A stretch of 64,000 bases of DNA from NCBI GenBank assembly GCA_943788135.1, contig CALSPC010000003.1, forward strand, positions 620,001 through 684,000, in the 5' to 3' direction. Of the stretch, positions 47,453 through 56,066 are shown piece after piece (position 1 is the stretch's first letter; the number at the start of each line of letters is the position of its first letter). Below the pieces are notes generated by a model. It had not been told where the DNA came from. It ran no database searches and was given only the letters and a program-made list of their open reading frames with translations. The translations under genes and the position numbers were made by a program. This DNA is from an uncultured Paracoccaceae bacterium. Lineage in GTDB: Bacteria > Bacteroidota > Bacteroidia > Flavobacteriales > Flavobacteriaceae.

Positions 47453-49081
47453 ATGAAAAATTCAATGGAACAATTCGAAGTTGTAAAAATCGATCAAATC
47501 GTAAAAGTTGAAGAATTTAAAAACTTCTATGAATCACAAACCGATGATTCTGAAAACCAATTAAAATCTTCTTTAGAACAGGAAGGACAGTTATTGCCTT
47601 TAACTCTTTCAAGAGATTTTCAATTAATTGATGGTTATCGCCGACTTAAGTTACTATGTGCTTTATGTAAAACAGAAGTAAAAGTTCAATTTGTAGATAT
47701 AGAACCATCTATCGACCTACGTTTATCCTTTAATATATATCGAGTAAAGACCGCCAACGACCTTACTAAAGAAGTGTTACAGGTTTTTAAATCGGTTGAA
47801 AAACGACAAGGTCAAGGGAACAACGGAAAATCTTACGATCGTTACGAGATTGTCAAAGAGAAACTAAACTACCGCTGGAAATCTCCCAAGGCAATCCGCC
47901 AGTTTGATAAAATTATCGAAAATGACTTTGAGAATAATTTGTTATTAAACGGAGTTGTGAACAAAGGGTGGAGTTTATCTGACTGTGAAAAATATCTAAG
48001 TGAATTAAAAGAGATTGATTTAACCAAAAATCATGGATTCACAGCAGAGTTAACAAAAGGAGACCTTACCATTAAACAAGTCAATAAATTTATTGAAGAA
48101 AAAGAGAACCTTCAAAACAATTATAAGGACACCTTTGTAATTCCGAATAAGGCAACTTCTTTTAAAATGAATTGTGTTGATATAGTTGATGTGCCCTCGT
48201 ATACAAGAAGTGTAGCAACCTTGTTTACTTCCATTCCGTATTATATGTTGCGTGGTTATGATAAGAAAAACTTGTCATCTGAATTGGGACATGAAAAGAC
48301 ACCTGAAGAGTTTGCGGATAACATTGGGGAGGTTTTTGGGAAGGTTGAAGGAGTTCTTAATGAAACTTCAAATGTGTTTGTAAATGTTGGAGACACCTAT
48401 GATAATGGTTGTGCCATGGATATATCGGGTTTGGTGAAAGCAGCGATCTTAAAACACACAAAACTTAAATACAAAGAGTGTATCATCTGGTCCAAACCGA
48501 ATCCTCATCCACAGGGAGAACAAGTAAAAAGACCCATAAATCAGATTGAATATATTTTATGGTTCGTGGTTGATCCTTCAAAATCGAAGTACAACTTATT
48601 AAAATATACGGATCAGGAAAAAGAGGTAAGGATTACGACTGGTGCTAAAGACGTGGATAAAAACGGGAATGTATCTAAGAAAACAAAATCACTCTCAAAA
48701 CCCTATAAGAAGATCTACAACCACATTGCAGCTCAAGATGTGGATCATATGATTAAGTGTGCCACAGGTAAAAATAAACCAGCATACGATGCCTTCCCAA
48801 CAGGTCACCCTGCATTGATGTCTGAACTTCTTCCAGTAATACCGATTTTAATGACAACAGACGAAACTGATTTGGTGTACGATCCTTTTGGGGGTGCTAA
48901 TACCACTGGTAGAATTTCTTTACTACTCAACAGACAATACTTAGGTACCGAACTTTCAACTCACTATCACAGGGTGGGTTGTAAGGTTCTTGAAAATACA
49001 ATTGAAGAGATCAATCAGAATGATTTAGAGATTATCAATAGTGAGTATAAGGAAGTAGAAGAATTAACTGTAGCAGCATAA
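47453..49081 (+). CDS. ParB-domain DNA methyltransferase
   Basis: Protein of 542 residues. The N-terminal ~120 residues are a ParB/Srx-like nuclease-binding domain (SLEQEGQLLPLTLSRDFQLI then DGYRRLKLL near 60). The C-terminal half is an N6-adenine/N4-cytosine DNA methyltransferase with the catalytic motif first (TSIPYY near 259, a variant of TSPPY) and the AdoMet motif last (DPFGGANTTG near 477), a beta-class order. There is no restriction partner next door. The start at ATG 47453 is preferred over GTG 47417. Such fusions occur in phages and plasmids as orphan methyltransferases. Confidence 0.85.
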   Translation: MKNSMEQFEVVKIDQIVKVEEFKNFYESQTDDSENQLKSSLEQEGQLLPLTLSRDFQLIDGYRRLKLLCALCKTEVKVQFVDIEPSIDLRLSFNIYRVKTANDLTKEVLQVFKSVEKRQGQGNNGKSYDRYEIVKEKLNYRWKSPKAIRQFDKIIENDFENNLLLNGVVNKGWSLSDCEKYLSELKEIDLTKNHGFTAELTKGDLTIKQVNKFIEEKENLQNNYKDTFVIPNKATSFKMNCVDIVDVPSYTRSVATLFTSIPYYMLRGYDKKNLSSELGHEKTPEEFADNIGEVFGKVEGVLNETSNVFVNVGDTYDNGCAMDISGLVKAAILKHTKLKYKECIIWSKPNPHPQGEQVKRPINQIEYILWFVVDPSKSKYNLLKYTDQEKEVRITTGAKDVDKNGNVSKKTKSLSKPYKKIYNHIAAQDVDHMIKCATGKNKPAYDAFPTGHPALMSELLPVIPILMTTDETDLVYDPFGGANTTGRISLLLNRQYLGTELSTHYHRVGCKVLENTIEEINQNDLEIINSEYKEVEELTVAA

Positions 49082-49085
49082 AATA

Positions 49086-50575
49086 ATGAAAGTTTTAGTG
49101 CCAAATAATTTAAACGTACCTGAATTGATTGAAGAATTGAATCTCTCTAATCGAAGACAGAAATATGTTAAAGAGAAAATATATCATTTGATATCAAGAG
49201 TTGTGGCAACACATAAAAATATTAAAAAGTTTGATAAAAATGGATACACCGGATTGTGTTCTAAAGAACTCAATATGATCTTAAATAGAGATTATAAATT
49301 GATTTTAGATCTATTAAAAGATAAAAATGTGATTGAGTTAGATGTCAATTATTTAAAAGGTGTGAGGTGTAATAAAATCAAGTTAAACGATCAATATCAA
49401 AAAAAAGATAAGGTATTAAAAACCATAAGGAGAGAACATAAAACAGCACCCTCTAAAACCCAGTTATTAGATAGTTACTTCAACTACAACTTAGAAATAC
49501 AAAAAGGGTACAAGAATCATGTAAAACACATATACGATACCCTGCGTCAAGAATTAACAAATGACAATCAGTTACTGGTTCTTAAAAATAAAATTGGAAT
49601 CTGGTTATTGACAATAAATGATATTGAAACCAATCAGTATTGGTATAATAAATCTACAACCAATTGGAGGTATAATTCAACCATAACAAATAATCCTAAA
49701 ATATTTAAAAAATATTTAAAATATAATAATGAATCATTGGTTCAAGTAGATCTTAAATGCAGTCAGGTATATCTATTATCAAGTATCTTAAACTATGATT
49801 TCTTTAAATCTAATGATCAATTATCATTTCATCAAATAATGAACTCTTTATTATCTGATAAATTCATAAAAGATATTAAATCACACCTCTTTTCTCCCTT
49901 AATGTTTGCGCACTTTGAGCAAAGAAAGTATTTGGGGAAAGATGAGATAACAATTAGAGATCATCACGAATTTCAAAAATTTAGAGACGCACCATTTCAA
50001 GAAGATTTCTATTCACATTTATTTGAATTGGAACATGGAGTTTCTCCCACGGGTGCTCAACGTAAATCAATCAAAAAGGATATCATGTATGTATTGTTTC
50101 AAAACAATAGAAAACATCGAGAATTGTTGGAAGGAGTTCGGTTATTAGAGAAGTTTTATCCTTTCGTAAATCAATTTATTCTCAAGATTATGGACAAAGT
50201 AGGGAAGAGGAATTTCTCCTTACTTACTGCAGCGGGTGGAGAGTTACCTAATATTGGATTGTGTGGTTCCAGAATTCCATAGACGATGTCTTGCAGCTCC
50301 AATTTTCACAATCCATGATTGTATCATTACAACGGAACAACATAAGTTAGAACTAACGAATGTGATGTTTGAAGTACTTCACGAAAAAACAGGTATTAAA
50401 CCCGGTTTATCGGTTGAAAAGTTAGATTCCTCAGATCCACTTGATGATAATTTTATCAAAGGAAATAAGAGATGATATCTATAAGAAATCAACTAAGAGT
50501 AGATTTAAAAAAATGAGTTGGTCCATACTGGACAAACACATCGAAACCACAAATGAATTTCTAAAAAACAACTAA
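49086..50575 (+). CDS. Single-subunit polymerase-like protein, frameshifted
   Basis: About 495 residues when two shifts (near 50262 and 50458) are repaired (pieces 49086-50282, 50236-50475 and a tail to 50575). The C-terminal half shows A-family/T7-like polymerase landmarks: motif A-like VDLKCSQVYLLSSIL (aspartate near 222), motif B-like QRKSIKKDIMYVLF near 325, motif C-like FTIHDCIITTE. The N-terminal half lacks an exonuclease or known domain. Starting 5 nt after the methyltransferase stop suggests co-transcription. Possible role: replication of element B. The homology is weak and read by eye. Confidence 0.55.
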
Positions 50576-50587
50576 AAAATCAAAATT

Positions 50588-50878
50588 ATGAAAGAAGAAA
50601 TCATACAAATATTGAATGTAACAAAAGACGAACTAATCCAAATCGTTAAAGAAGGTGTCAAATTAGAATTGAACCGACAGAAGGCAATAGGTCAGACTAC
50701 TTTTAATAACTCACATGAAAAGTATTTGAGTAGAAGTGAAACTGCAAAATTACTTCATGTAACAGAAGTAACTCTTAATAACTGGGAGAAGAAAAATATA
50801 CTTGTTCCGAGTAGAATGGGTAGACGTGTCTTATATAAAGAGGCTGAAGTTTTGGAGAGATTGGACCATGCTGCATAA
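50588..50878 (+). CDS. Excisionase-like helix-turn-helix protein
   Basis: A 96-residue protein. An N-terminal helix is followed by a MerR/HTH_17-type winged helix (YLSRSETAKLLHVTEVTLNN then WEKKNILVPSRMGRRVLY, then LERL). Small proteins of this type serve as recombination directionality factors for tyrosine integrases. It is the last gene before the repeat at 50885 that once may have abutted the right end of element B, the usual place for such a factor or regulator. Confidence 0.7.
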   Translation: MKEEIIQILNVTKDELIQIVKEGVKLELNRQKAIGQTTFNNSHEKYLSRSETAKLLHVTEVTLNNWEKKNILVPSRMGRRVLYKEAEVLERLDHAA

Positions 50879-50884
50879 TTAAAG

Positions 50885-50920
50885 TATAACAGTATAAATG
50901 TTATGTAATGTTACAAACTG
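50885..50920 (+). repeat. Direct repeat flanking the protease cargo, left copy
   Basis: 36 bp matching 53673-53708 at 34 positions. It lies just upstream of the MORN-protease gene's 3' end, and the other copy lies past its 5' end at the element B right terminus. Confidence 0.75.
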
Positions 50921-50985
50921 AGGATACCTTTTATAAGCTAACGTTTAATTATGTGAGTTGTTAATTTATTTATATAACTTAAACC

Positions 50986-53556
50986 TTATCGAACCTTAAT
51001 TAAGGTTACGTACTTTGATAATTGTTTTATTTTTGATGTTAGTGGTAATGATTGTAGAGAAGTATCTGAAGGCAAATTTATATTTTCATTCATAGAATCA
51101 ATTAAAGTTAAAAGGTATAATGACTTAATAGTGTAAGCAACATTATCCACATCATCAGAAACTATTTTTGAAGAATTAATACCTATTAAATTTCCCTTGT
51201 AGTCAAACAAAGGTCCGCCACTATTACCAGGTTGAATTGGAGTTGTTGTTTGATAAGTAGTTACATCTCCTTGAAAACCGGTCTTTGAACTTATCTTACC
51301 GTCAGTAAACTTTATGTCTTTCCCCATAGAAGATAAAGCTTTTGGGTAACCGAGTGCAAACACAGATTCACCAACTTGGCTTGATCTTGTTTTAAAATTA
51401 TACTTTATTCCAGATAAACCTTCAAAAGAGTTGTCATCAATTTTTATTATGGCCAAATCATTTACCTCATCTGTTCTTATAACTTTAGTTCTGAAGCTTT
51501 CAACCTTTCCATTATATAAAAATTCAACTTCGATTGCTTCTGCACCTTCAATAACATGAAAATTAGTTGCAATTAGGCCACTATCTGAAATGATTACTCC
51601 AGAACCATTTCCGGTCCAATCGTCATTTGAATAATCTCTATTTTTCGGGGAGGATGAGGTATTAGCTGCTGTTTTTAAAACCTTGAAATTATCATAAGTT
51701 ACCGCTTTTACTCCATCGTTATAGATGCCTGAAAAATCTCCAATTAGTGAAGAGTTTTCTGAAGTATAAACTAACTTTCCATCAATTGAGAAAAAAAGTT
51801 TATTATTAACCTTTACAATATTTAATTTAGTTGGTTCAAAGAAATTATTATTTTCAATTTTTTTATAATCTTGCATTCCAACCTGAATGCCCTTTATTAA
51901 AATACCTGCCTTATAATAACCATTTGCTGTTATTATAAGTCTTGCATAGTTATCCCAATCTTTCCAGCCAGTTACAATACCAAACCAGCTGTTTTTTTCG
52001 CCATTCCAATAATTCACTGTAGTACTAATCTGGAAATCTTCTGTACTATCAATCGGTAATTTAATTTTTTGTAATCTACCTTTATCATCTTTATTTTCCC
52101 AATAATAAGTCCCTTTTGCTTCTTCTGGAGTGGTTGCAACAAAACTCCTTTCTTCTGTGTCATCATAAAAAAGCCAACCTTCAGCCTCTGCAGTAGCTTG
52201 GTCTGTAAAATAACTCTTAAAAGAATATTCACATGGTGTAGTCGAGCAATCTAAAGACCAATTATCTCTTGTTCCGTTATTCCAAACTATTTTATTAGTA
52301 ATATTTCCATATCGGTCATAAAAAATTTCCTCTCCATTTTTTTTATCATTTGAATAGTTAATTTCTTTTTTAACTTGCCCATTATCATAATACGTTCTGG
52401 CCATTCCTTCAAAAATAACATCTCCGTTTGTATTCTTAGTTTTTCTGTTTTTCCAGTTCATATATTGAGCAATCCCATCTTCAATTGCAACATTTATTGC
52501 AATGTTTGGACTATTAAATGGCTCGCCCTCAAACAATAATATTAATGCATTGTCAGCATCATTAATATCCTCTATTATTAATTCTCCCTTTTGAGGTTGG
52601 TAGATAGAAGCATCAACATTAACACTATTTGACTCATAAATTGTATTTCCAAACTTATCTTTAACATGCATATAAGTTAATTCGCCATTTTTATAATCAT
52701 CTATCTCTGCTTCATTGCCATTTCTAAAAAAAGTAAAACTTTTTCCGTTTAATTCACCATTTATATAATTTCCTACAGATCTCAGTTCTCCTGATTCATA
52801 AAATCCCTTTGAAGTTCCGTTTAATTTTCCTTCTTTATATGACCATATATTCTTGGTTTTCCCAGATTCATAAAAAGATTCTTCAGAAACTTTAATACCA
52901 TTTTCATATTTCATAACAAAATTAAGTTCCCCTGAAATTTTGTAATCTTTTAATAAGCCTTCTTTTTTATCTTTAACATATTTTACTGTTTGTTCTACTT
53001 CTCCAGTTTCGTGATAAGAAACCCAATCACCTTCAATATTCCCATTTATGTAATTAAACTTGATACGGTTAGCGCCTGACTCATAAAAAGAATTATACTC
53101 GCCCTGCAAAACACCCTTTTCGTAATTTTTTACAATCTTGAGTTTTCCAGACTTATAAAAAGTCTTATGTAGGCCTTCTATTTTAGTATTTATATAATTA
53201 TACTCTTTTTCTAATTCACCAGTGTTGTAATAAATTAAACTCTCTCCATCAAAAACCCAATTATCGTTATCGTTTAAATCAATGAAAGTTGCACGTTCTA
53301 AAGTATTTTGAATTTGACCAGATTTGAAGTAATCTGTAACTACTCCTAAAGATGTATTGTTTGGTCCTTGTTTGTAAATACGGTAAAATTCTGCATTGTT
53401 TTTATTTGATATAATATTCCAATCTGTATTAAAATAGATAATTGATTCACCATTTTTAAGTTGGTATTCAGCTGTATTAACTTGGCTGAAAAGTATATTT
53501 ACAGAAAACAACAGCAACAACAAAAACAAGTTGTATTTAATAGAATTATTTAACAT
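50986..53556 (-). CDS. Secreted MORN-repeat trypsin-like protease
   Basis: Protein of 856 residues. A signal peptide (SIKYNLFLLLLLFSVNILFS region) is followed by ~12 YwqK-type MORN-like repeats (GELEKEYNYINTKIEGLHKT, and FYESGANRIKFNYINGNIEG). Next come a concanavalin-like jelly-roll domain near 450-620 (NYWNGEKNSWFGIVTGWKDW) and a chymotrypsin-fold serine protease at the C terminus. The catalytic triad is H near 665 (ATNFHVIEG), D near 701 (NDLAIIKI) and S near 778 (PGNSGGPLF). The protein is probably periplasmic or exported. The gene is flanked by 36-bp direct repeats and so entered element B as a unit. Role unknown; effector or defence are both possible. Confidence 0.85.
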   Translation of the reverse strand: MLNNSIKYNLFLLLLLFSVNILFSQVNTAEYQLKNGESIIYFNTDWNIISNKNNAEFYRIYKQGPNNTSLGVVTDYFKSGQIQNTLERATFIDLNDNDNWVFDGESLIYYNTGELEKEYNYINTKIEGLHKTFYKSGKLKIVKNYEKGVLQGEYNSFYESGANRIKFNYINGNIEGDWVSYHETGEVEQTVKYVKDKKEGLLKDYKISGELNFVMKYENGIKVSEESFYESGKTKNIWSYKEGKLNGTSKGFYESGELRSVGNYINGELNGKSFTFFRNGNEAEIDDYKNGELTYMHVKDKFGNTIYESNSVNVDASIYQPQKGELIIEDINDADNALILLFEGEPFNSPNIAINVAIEDGIAQYMNWKNRKTKNTNGDVIFEGMARTYYDNGQVKKEINYSNDKKNGEEIFYDRYGNITNKIVWNNGTRDNWSLDCSTTPCEYSFKSYFTDQATAEAEGWLFYDDTEERSFVATTPEEAKGTYYWENKDDKGRLQKIKLPIDSTEDFQISTTVNYWNGEKNSWFGIVTGWKDWDNYARLIITANGYYKAGILIKGIQVGMQDYKKIENNNFFEPTKLNIVKVNNKLFFSIDGKLVYTSENSSLIGDFSGIYNDGVKAVTYDNFKVLKTAANTSSSPKNRDYSNDDWTGNGSGVIISDSGLIATNFHVIEGAEAIEVEFLYNGKVESFRTKVIRTDEVNDLAIIKIDDNSFEGLSGIKYNFKTRSSQVGESVFALGYPKALSSMGKDIKFTDGKISSKTGFQGDVTTYQTTTPIQPGNSGGPLFDYKGNLIGINSSKIVSDDVDNVAYTIKSLYLLTLIDSMNENINLPSDTSLQSLPLTSKIKQLSKYVTLIKVR

Positions 53557-53672
53557 CTTTTAATTTATAAATTTTTGCTAAAATACAAATTTATTTTTTT
53601 GTTTGGTACTCTGTATATTGTAGAAGAATCACTTTACTTAATTAACCAAGTAACTTAACTTTAGGTATTTAA

Positions 53673-53708
53673 TATAACAGTATAATCGTTATGTAATGTT
53701 ACAAACTG
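53673..53708 (+). repeat. Direct repeat flanking the protease cargo, right copy
   Basis: 34/36 match to 50885-50920. It overlaps the element B right terminal repeat (53703-53729) by six bases, so the protease gene appears inserted next to the element end. Confidence 0.75.
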
Positions 53709-53729
53709 CGCACACCTTTGAGCACACCC
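53703..53729 (+). repeat. Element B right terminal repeat
   Basis: Identical over 27 bp to 39392-39418, with GCACACC at 53710 and 53722, 12 bp apart. It lies 57 bp from the tRNA-Phe end. Confidence 0.75.
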
Positions 53730-53739
53730 CAAATACCAG

Positions 53740-53800
53740 AAAACCCGTAAATCATTGTTTATAAATGAGTTACGGGATAATTTTGTGGTGCCTCCAGGAA
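53740..53800 (-). repeat. Attachment site: tRNA-Phe end and terminator, copy 3
   Basis: 61 bp identical to 39212-39272. It comprises the active tRNA-Phe 3' end (53786-53800) and its terminator, the CCCGTAA/TTACGGG hairpin at 53743-53777 read leftward. Confidence 0.85.
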
Positions 53801-53858
53801 TCGAACCAGGGACACATGGATTTTCAGTCCATTGCTCTACCAACTGAGCTAAGGCACC
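53786..53858 (-). tRNA. tRNA-Phe (GAA)
   Basis: A 73-nt cloverleaf on the minus strand. The acceptor GGTGCCT pairs with AGGCACC, the D-arm is GCTCAGTTGGTAGAGC, the anticodon GAA is at 53823-53825 in loop CTGAAAA, and the T-arm is CCCTGGTTCGATTCCTGG. CCA is not encoded. The 3' end is the integration target of elements A and B. It remains intact because the elements restore it. Confidence 0.97.
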
Positions 53859-53955
53859 TCCTCGCATATTGCGGTTGCAAATATAACGCAATTTTAATAT
53901 TCGCAAAGTAAATTTTTATAAAAAATGGTTTTGTAGATTTACAGTCTAAATACTA

Positions 53956-54688
53956 ATGATGAATTTGATAATTGATATCGGAAATACAGCTGCCAAACTA
54001 GCTGTTTTTCAACGAGATAAAATAATAGAGGTTCAATCCGTAACAACTAAGAAGTTGATTTCTGAAGTTGAAAAAATAATCGATACCTATCCTGGAATCG
54101 AAAAAGGCATACTGTCATCAGTCGTTTTGTTAGCGCCATCAGAAATTAATTCACTTCAAAACTTACTACCACTTAAGGTTTTAGAGTCATCATTTAGGAT
54201 GCCTTTTAAAAATTAGTTATAAAACGCCTCATAGCTTAGGGGTAGATCGTTTGGCGCTAATAGCTGCCGCGGTTAAGCATCATCCCAATACTAATGTTTT
54301 GGTTATTGATGCCGGGAGTTGTATTACTTATGATTTTGTAGATGCAGAACACAACTATTTAGGCGGCGCCATTTCACCTGGTGTACAGATGCGGTACAAA
54401 TCTTTAAAAAACTTTACTTCAAGCTTACCGTCTCTAGAGAAAACAACCCCCAATCAACGCCTTGGTAATTCAACTGAAACATCGATACACTCGGGAGTTG
54501 TTTATGGGGTGGTTCACGAAATCGAGGGCACTATCGAAGATTATCAAAATAAATATTCAGATTTAACAGTTATTTTAACAGGCGGAGACGCAGATTTCTT
54601 GTGTAAGCAATTTAAAATTAGCATATTTGCGCATTCAAATTTTCTTTTAGAAGGCCTTAATTTTTTATTAGAATTTAATTCAAACTAA
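53956..54688 (+). pseudogene. coaX: Type III pantothenate kinase, frameshifted
   Basis: Cytoplasmic kinase that phosphorylates pantothenate in CoA synthesis. The N-terminal part (NLIIDIGNTAAKLAVFQ) ends at MPFKN. The rest continues in another frame (SYKTPHSLGVDRLALIAAAV, VLVIDAGSCITYDFVDAEHN, YLGGAISPGVQMR, LTGGDADFL). Removing one base near the A5 run at 54211-54215 restores a ~243-residue normal CoaX. Because this step is usually essential, a sequence error is the likely cause unless another kinase exists. It overlaps the next gene's ATG by 1 nt. Confidence 0.88.
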
Positions 54689-55995
54689 TGATTAAAAAGT
54701 TTTTAATACTTATAACAGTTGTGTTTTCAAGTTTATCTTTTGCACAACAAGGGTCAAGTTCACCATATTCATTCTATGGAATAGGGAGTTTAAAATTTAA
54801 GGGTACAGTAGAAAATCAGTCTATGGGTGGTTTAAGTGTATATTCTGATAGTATTCATATCAACCTTCGTAATCCGGCCTCATATGCTGGGAAAAATTTA
54901 AAGTCTTTTAATAACGAAGCCCGACCAATTAAATACACAGTAGGAGGGAGCCACACAAACCTCAAACTTAACAGCAGTTCTCAATCTGATGAAACCAATA
55001 CATCATCAATTGATTATTTGGCCTTATCCATACCGCTTGGGAAATTTGGAGCAGGCTTTGGTCTTTTGCCGTTTTCATCTGTTGGCTATAAGCTGCAATC
55101 TAGTGGCAATGATGACATTATCGACTATAGATACCGTGGTGAAGGCGGTCTAAACAAAGTTTTTTTAGGCGTCGGCTATCAATTGTCAGATGATTTCAGA
55201 ATAGGTGTTGATGCGAGTTTTAACTTTGGAAGTATAACCAACACTAATATTGCTTTTGGATATAATGATAAAGGTGAGATCTTACAATACCAGTCCAGAG
55301 AAGTCAATAGGTCAGATCTTAGTGGACTCACTTACAATTTTGGAGGTATTTATACGAAGCTTATCAAGCCCAATTTAGAACTTACAGCTTCCGCAACCTA
55401 TACTTTGAAATCAGAACTTAATTCCAAGAATCAACGCGAATTTTCAACGATTCTAATTGACCCTACAACACAGCAAGAATTTGTAGTCAATTCAGCAGAA
55501 GTTAATTTGTCGGACTCTAACTTGGATACAACAGAGCTGACCCTACCATCAAAAATGGCTTTCGGATTAGGTGTAGGTGCGCCCAGAAAATGGTTTGCAG
55601 GCATAGAATATACATTTCTTAAATCAAGCCAATTTTCCAATCGACTTTTAACCATACAAAATGCGTCTTATGAAGATGCTTCAACACTAGCCTTAGGAGG
55701 ATTTTACGTTCCAAAATATGATTCGTTTAATAAGTACTGGCAACGCATTGTTTACAGAGCAGGTGTTCGCCTTGAAGATACTGGATTAAGGATTAATAAT
55801 GAAGATATTAAAGAGTTTGGCATATCTTTTGGAGTAGGACTACCTGTAGGTCGTATATTTTCAAATGCAAACCTTGGTTTTGAAATTGGTAAAAGAGGAA
55901 CTAAGTCAGCTAATTTAGTTGAAGAAAATTTTATAAAATTCCAGCTTAGTTTATCTTTAAATGATCGCTGGTTTGAAAAACGAAAATTTAATTAA
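54688..55995 (+). CDS. Outer membrane beta-barrel protein
   Basis: Protein of 435 residues with a signal peptide (MIKKFLILITVVFSSLSFAQ) and repeated amphipathic strands typical of FadL-like or OMPP1-type barrels (SSPYSFYGIGSLKFKG, AGFGLLPFSSVGYKLQSSGN, FRIGVDASFNFGSI, FLGVGYQLSDD). The last residue of the strand pattern (FIKFQLSLSLNDRWFEKRKFN) is near the C terminus. The ATG overlaps the coaX stop. Gene order coaX - barrel - TPR - lptC suggests a shared operon for envelope genes. Confidence 0.82.
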   Translation: MIKKFLILITVVFSSLSFAQQGSSSPYSFYGIGSLKFKGTVENQSMGGLSVYSDSIHINLRNPASYAGKNLKSFNNEARPIKYTVGGSHTNLKLNSSSQSDETNTSSIDYLALSIPLGKFGAGFGLLPFSSVGYKLQSSGNDDIIDYRYRGEGGLNKVFLGVGYQLSDDFRIGVDASFNFGSITNTNIAFGYNDKGEILQYQSREVNRSDLSGLTYNFGGIYTKLIKPNLELTASATYTLKSELNSKNQREFSTILIDPTTQQEFVVNSAEVNLSDSNLDTTELTLPSKMAFGLGVGAPRKWFAGIEYTFLKSSQFSNRLLTIQNASYEDASTLALGGFYVPKYDSFNKYWQRIVYRAGVRLEDTGLRINNEDIKEFGISFGVGLPVGRIFSNANLGFEIGKRGTKSANLVEENFIKFQLSLSLNDRWFEKRKFN

Positions 55996-56066
55996 GAAAA
56001 ACGAAACTTCAAAATCATAGCTTTTTGAAGCCAAGAATAGTTTAATAAATAAAATAATCGACATAG

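Larger units (their letters stand above)
39258..53800. mobile_element. Integrative element B in tRNA-Phe (14.5 kb)
   Basis: Bounded by the 61-bp repeats ending at 39272 and 53800. A 27-bp identical repeat containing two GCACACC units 12 bp apart lies at 39392-39418 and 53703-53729, at the same distances from att as in element A. The integrase is intact and next to the left end. Cargo: DUF4236-like protein, metal module, resolvase, small DNA-binding pair, ParB-methyltransferase, polymerase-like protein, excisionase-like protein, MORN-protease. There is no relaxase or type IV secretion system, so the element is integrative but not self-conjugative by visible genes. Confidence 0.8.

Noticed and set aside
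53661-53906. An 81-residue ORF on the minus strand
   Set aside because: It runs straight through tRNA-Phe and its terminator. The translated cysteine- and glycine-rich part is the tRNA sequence.
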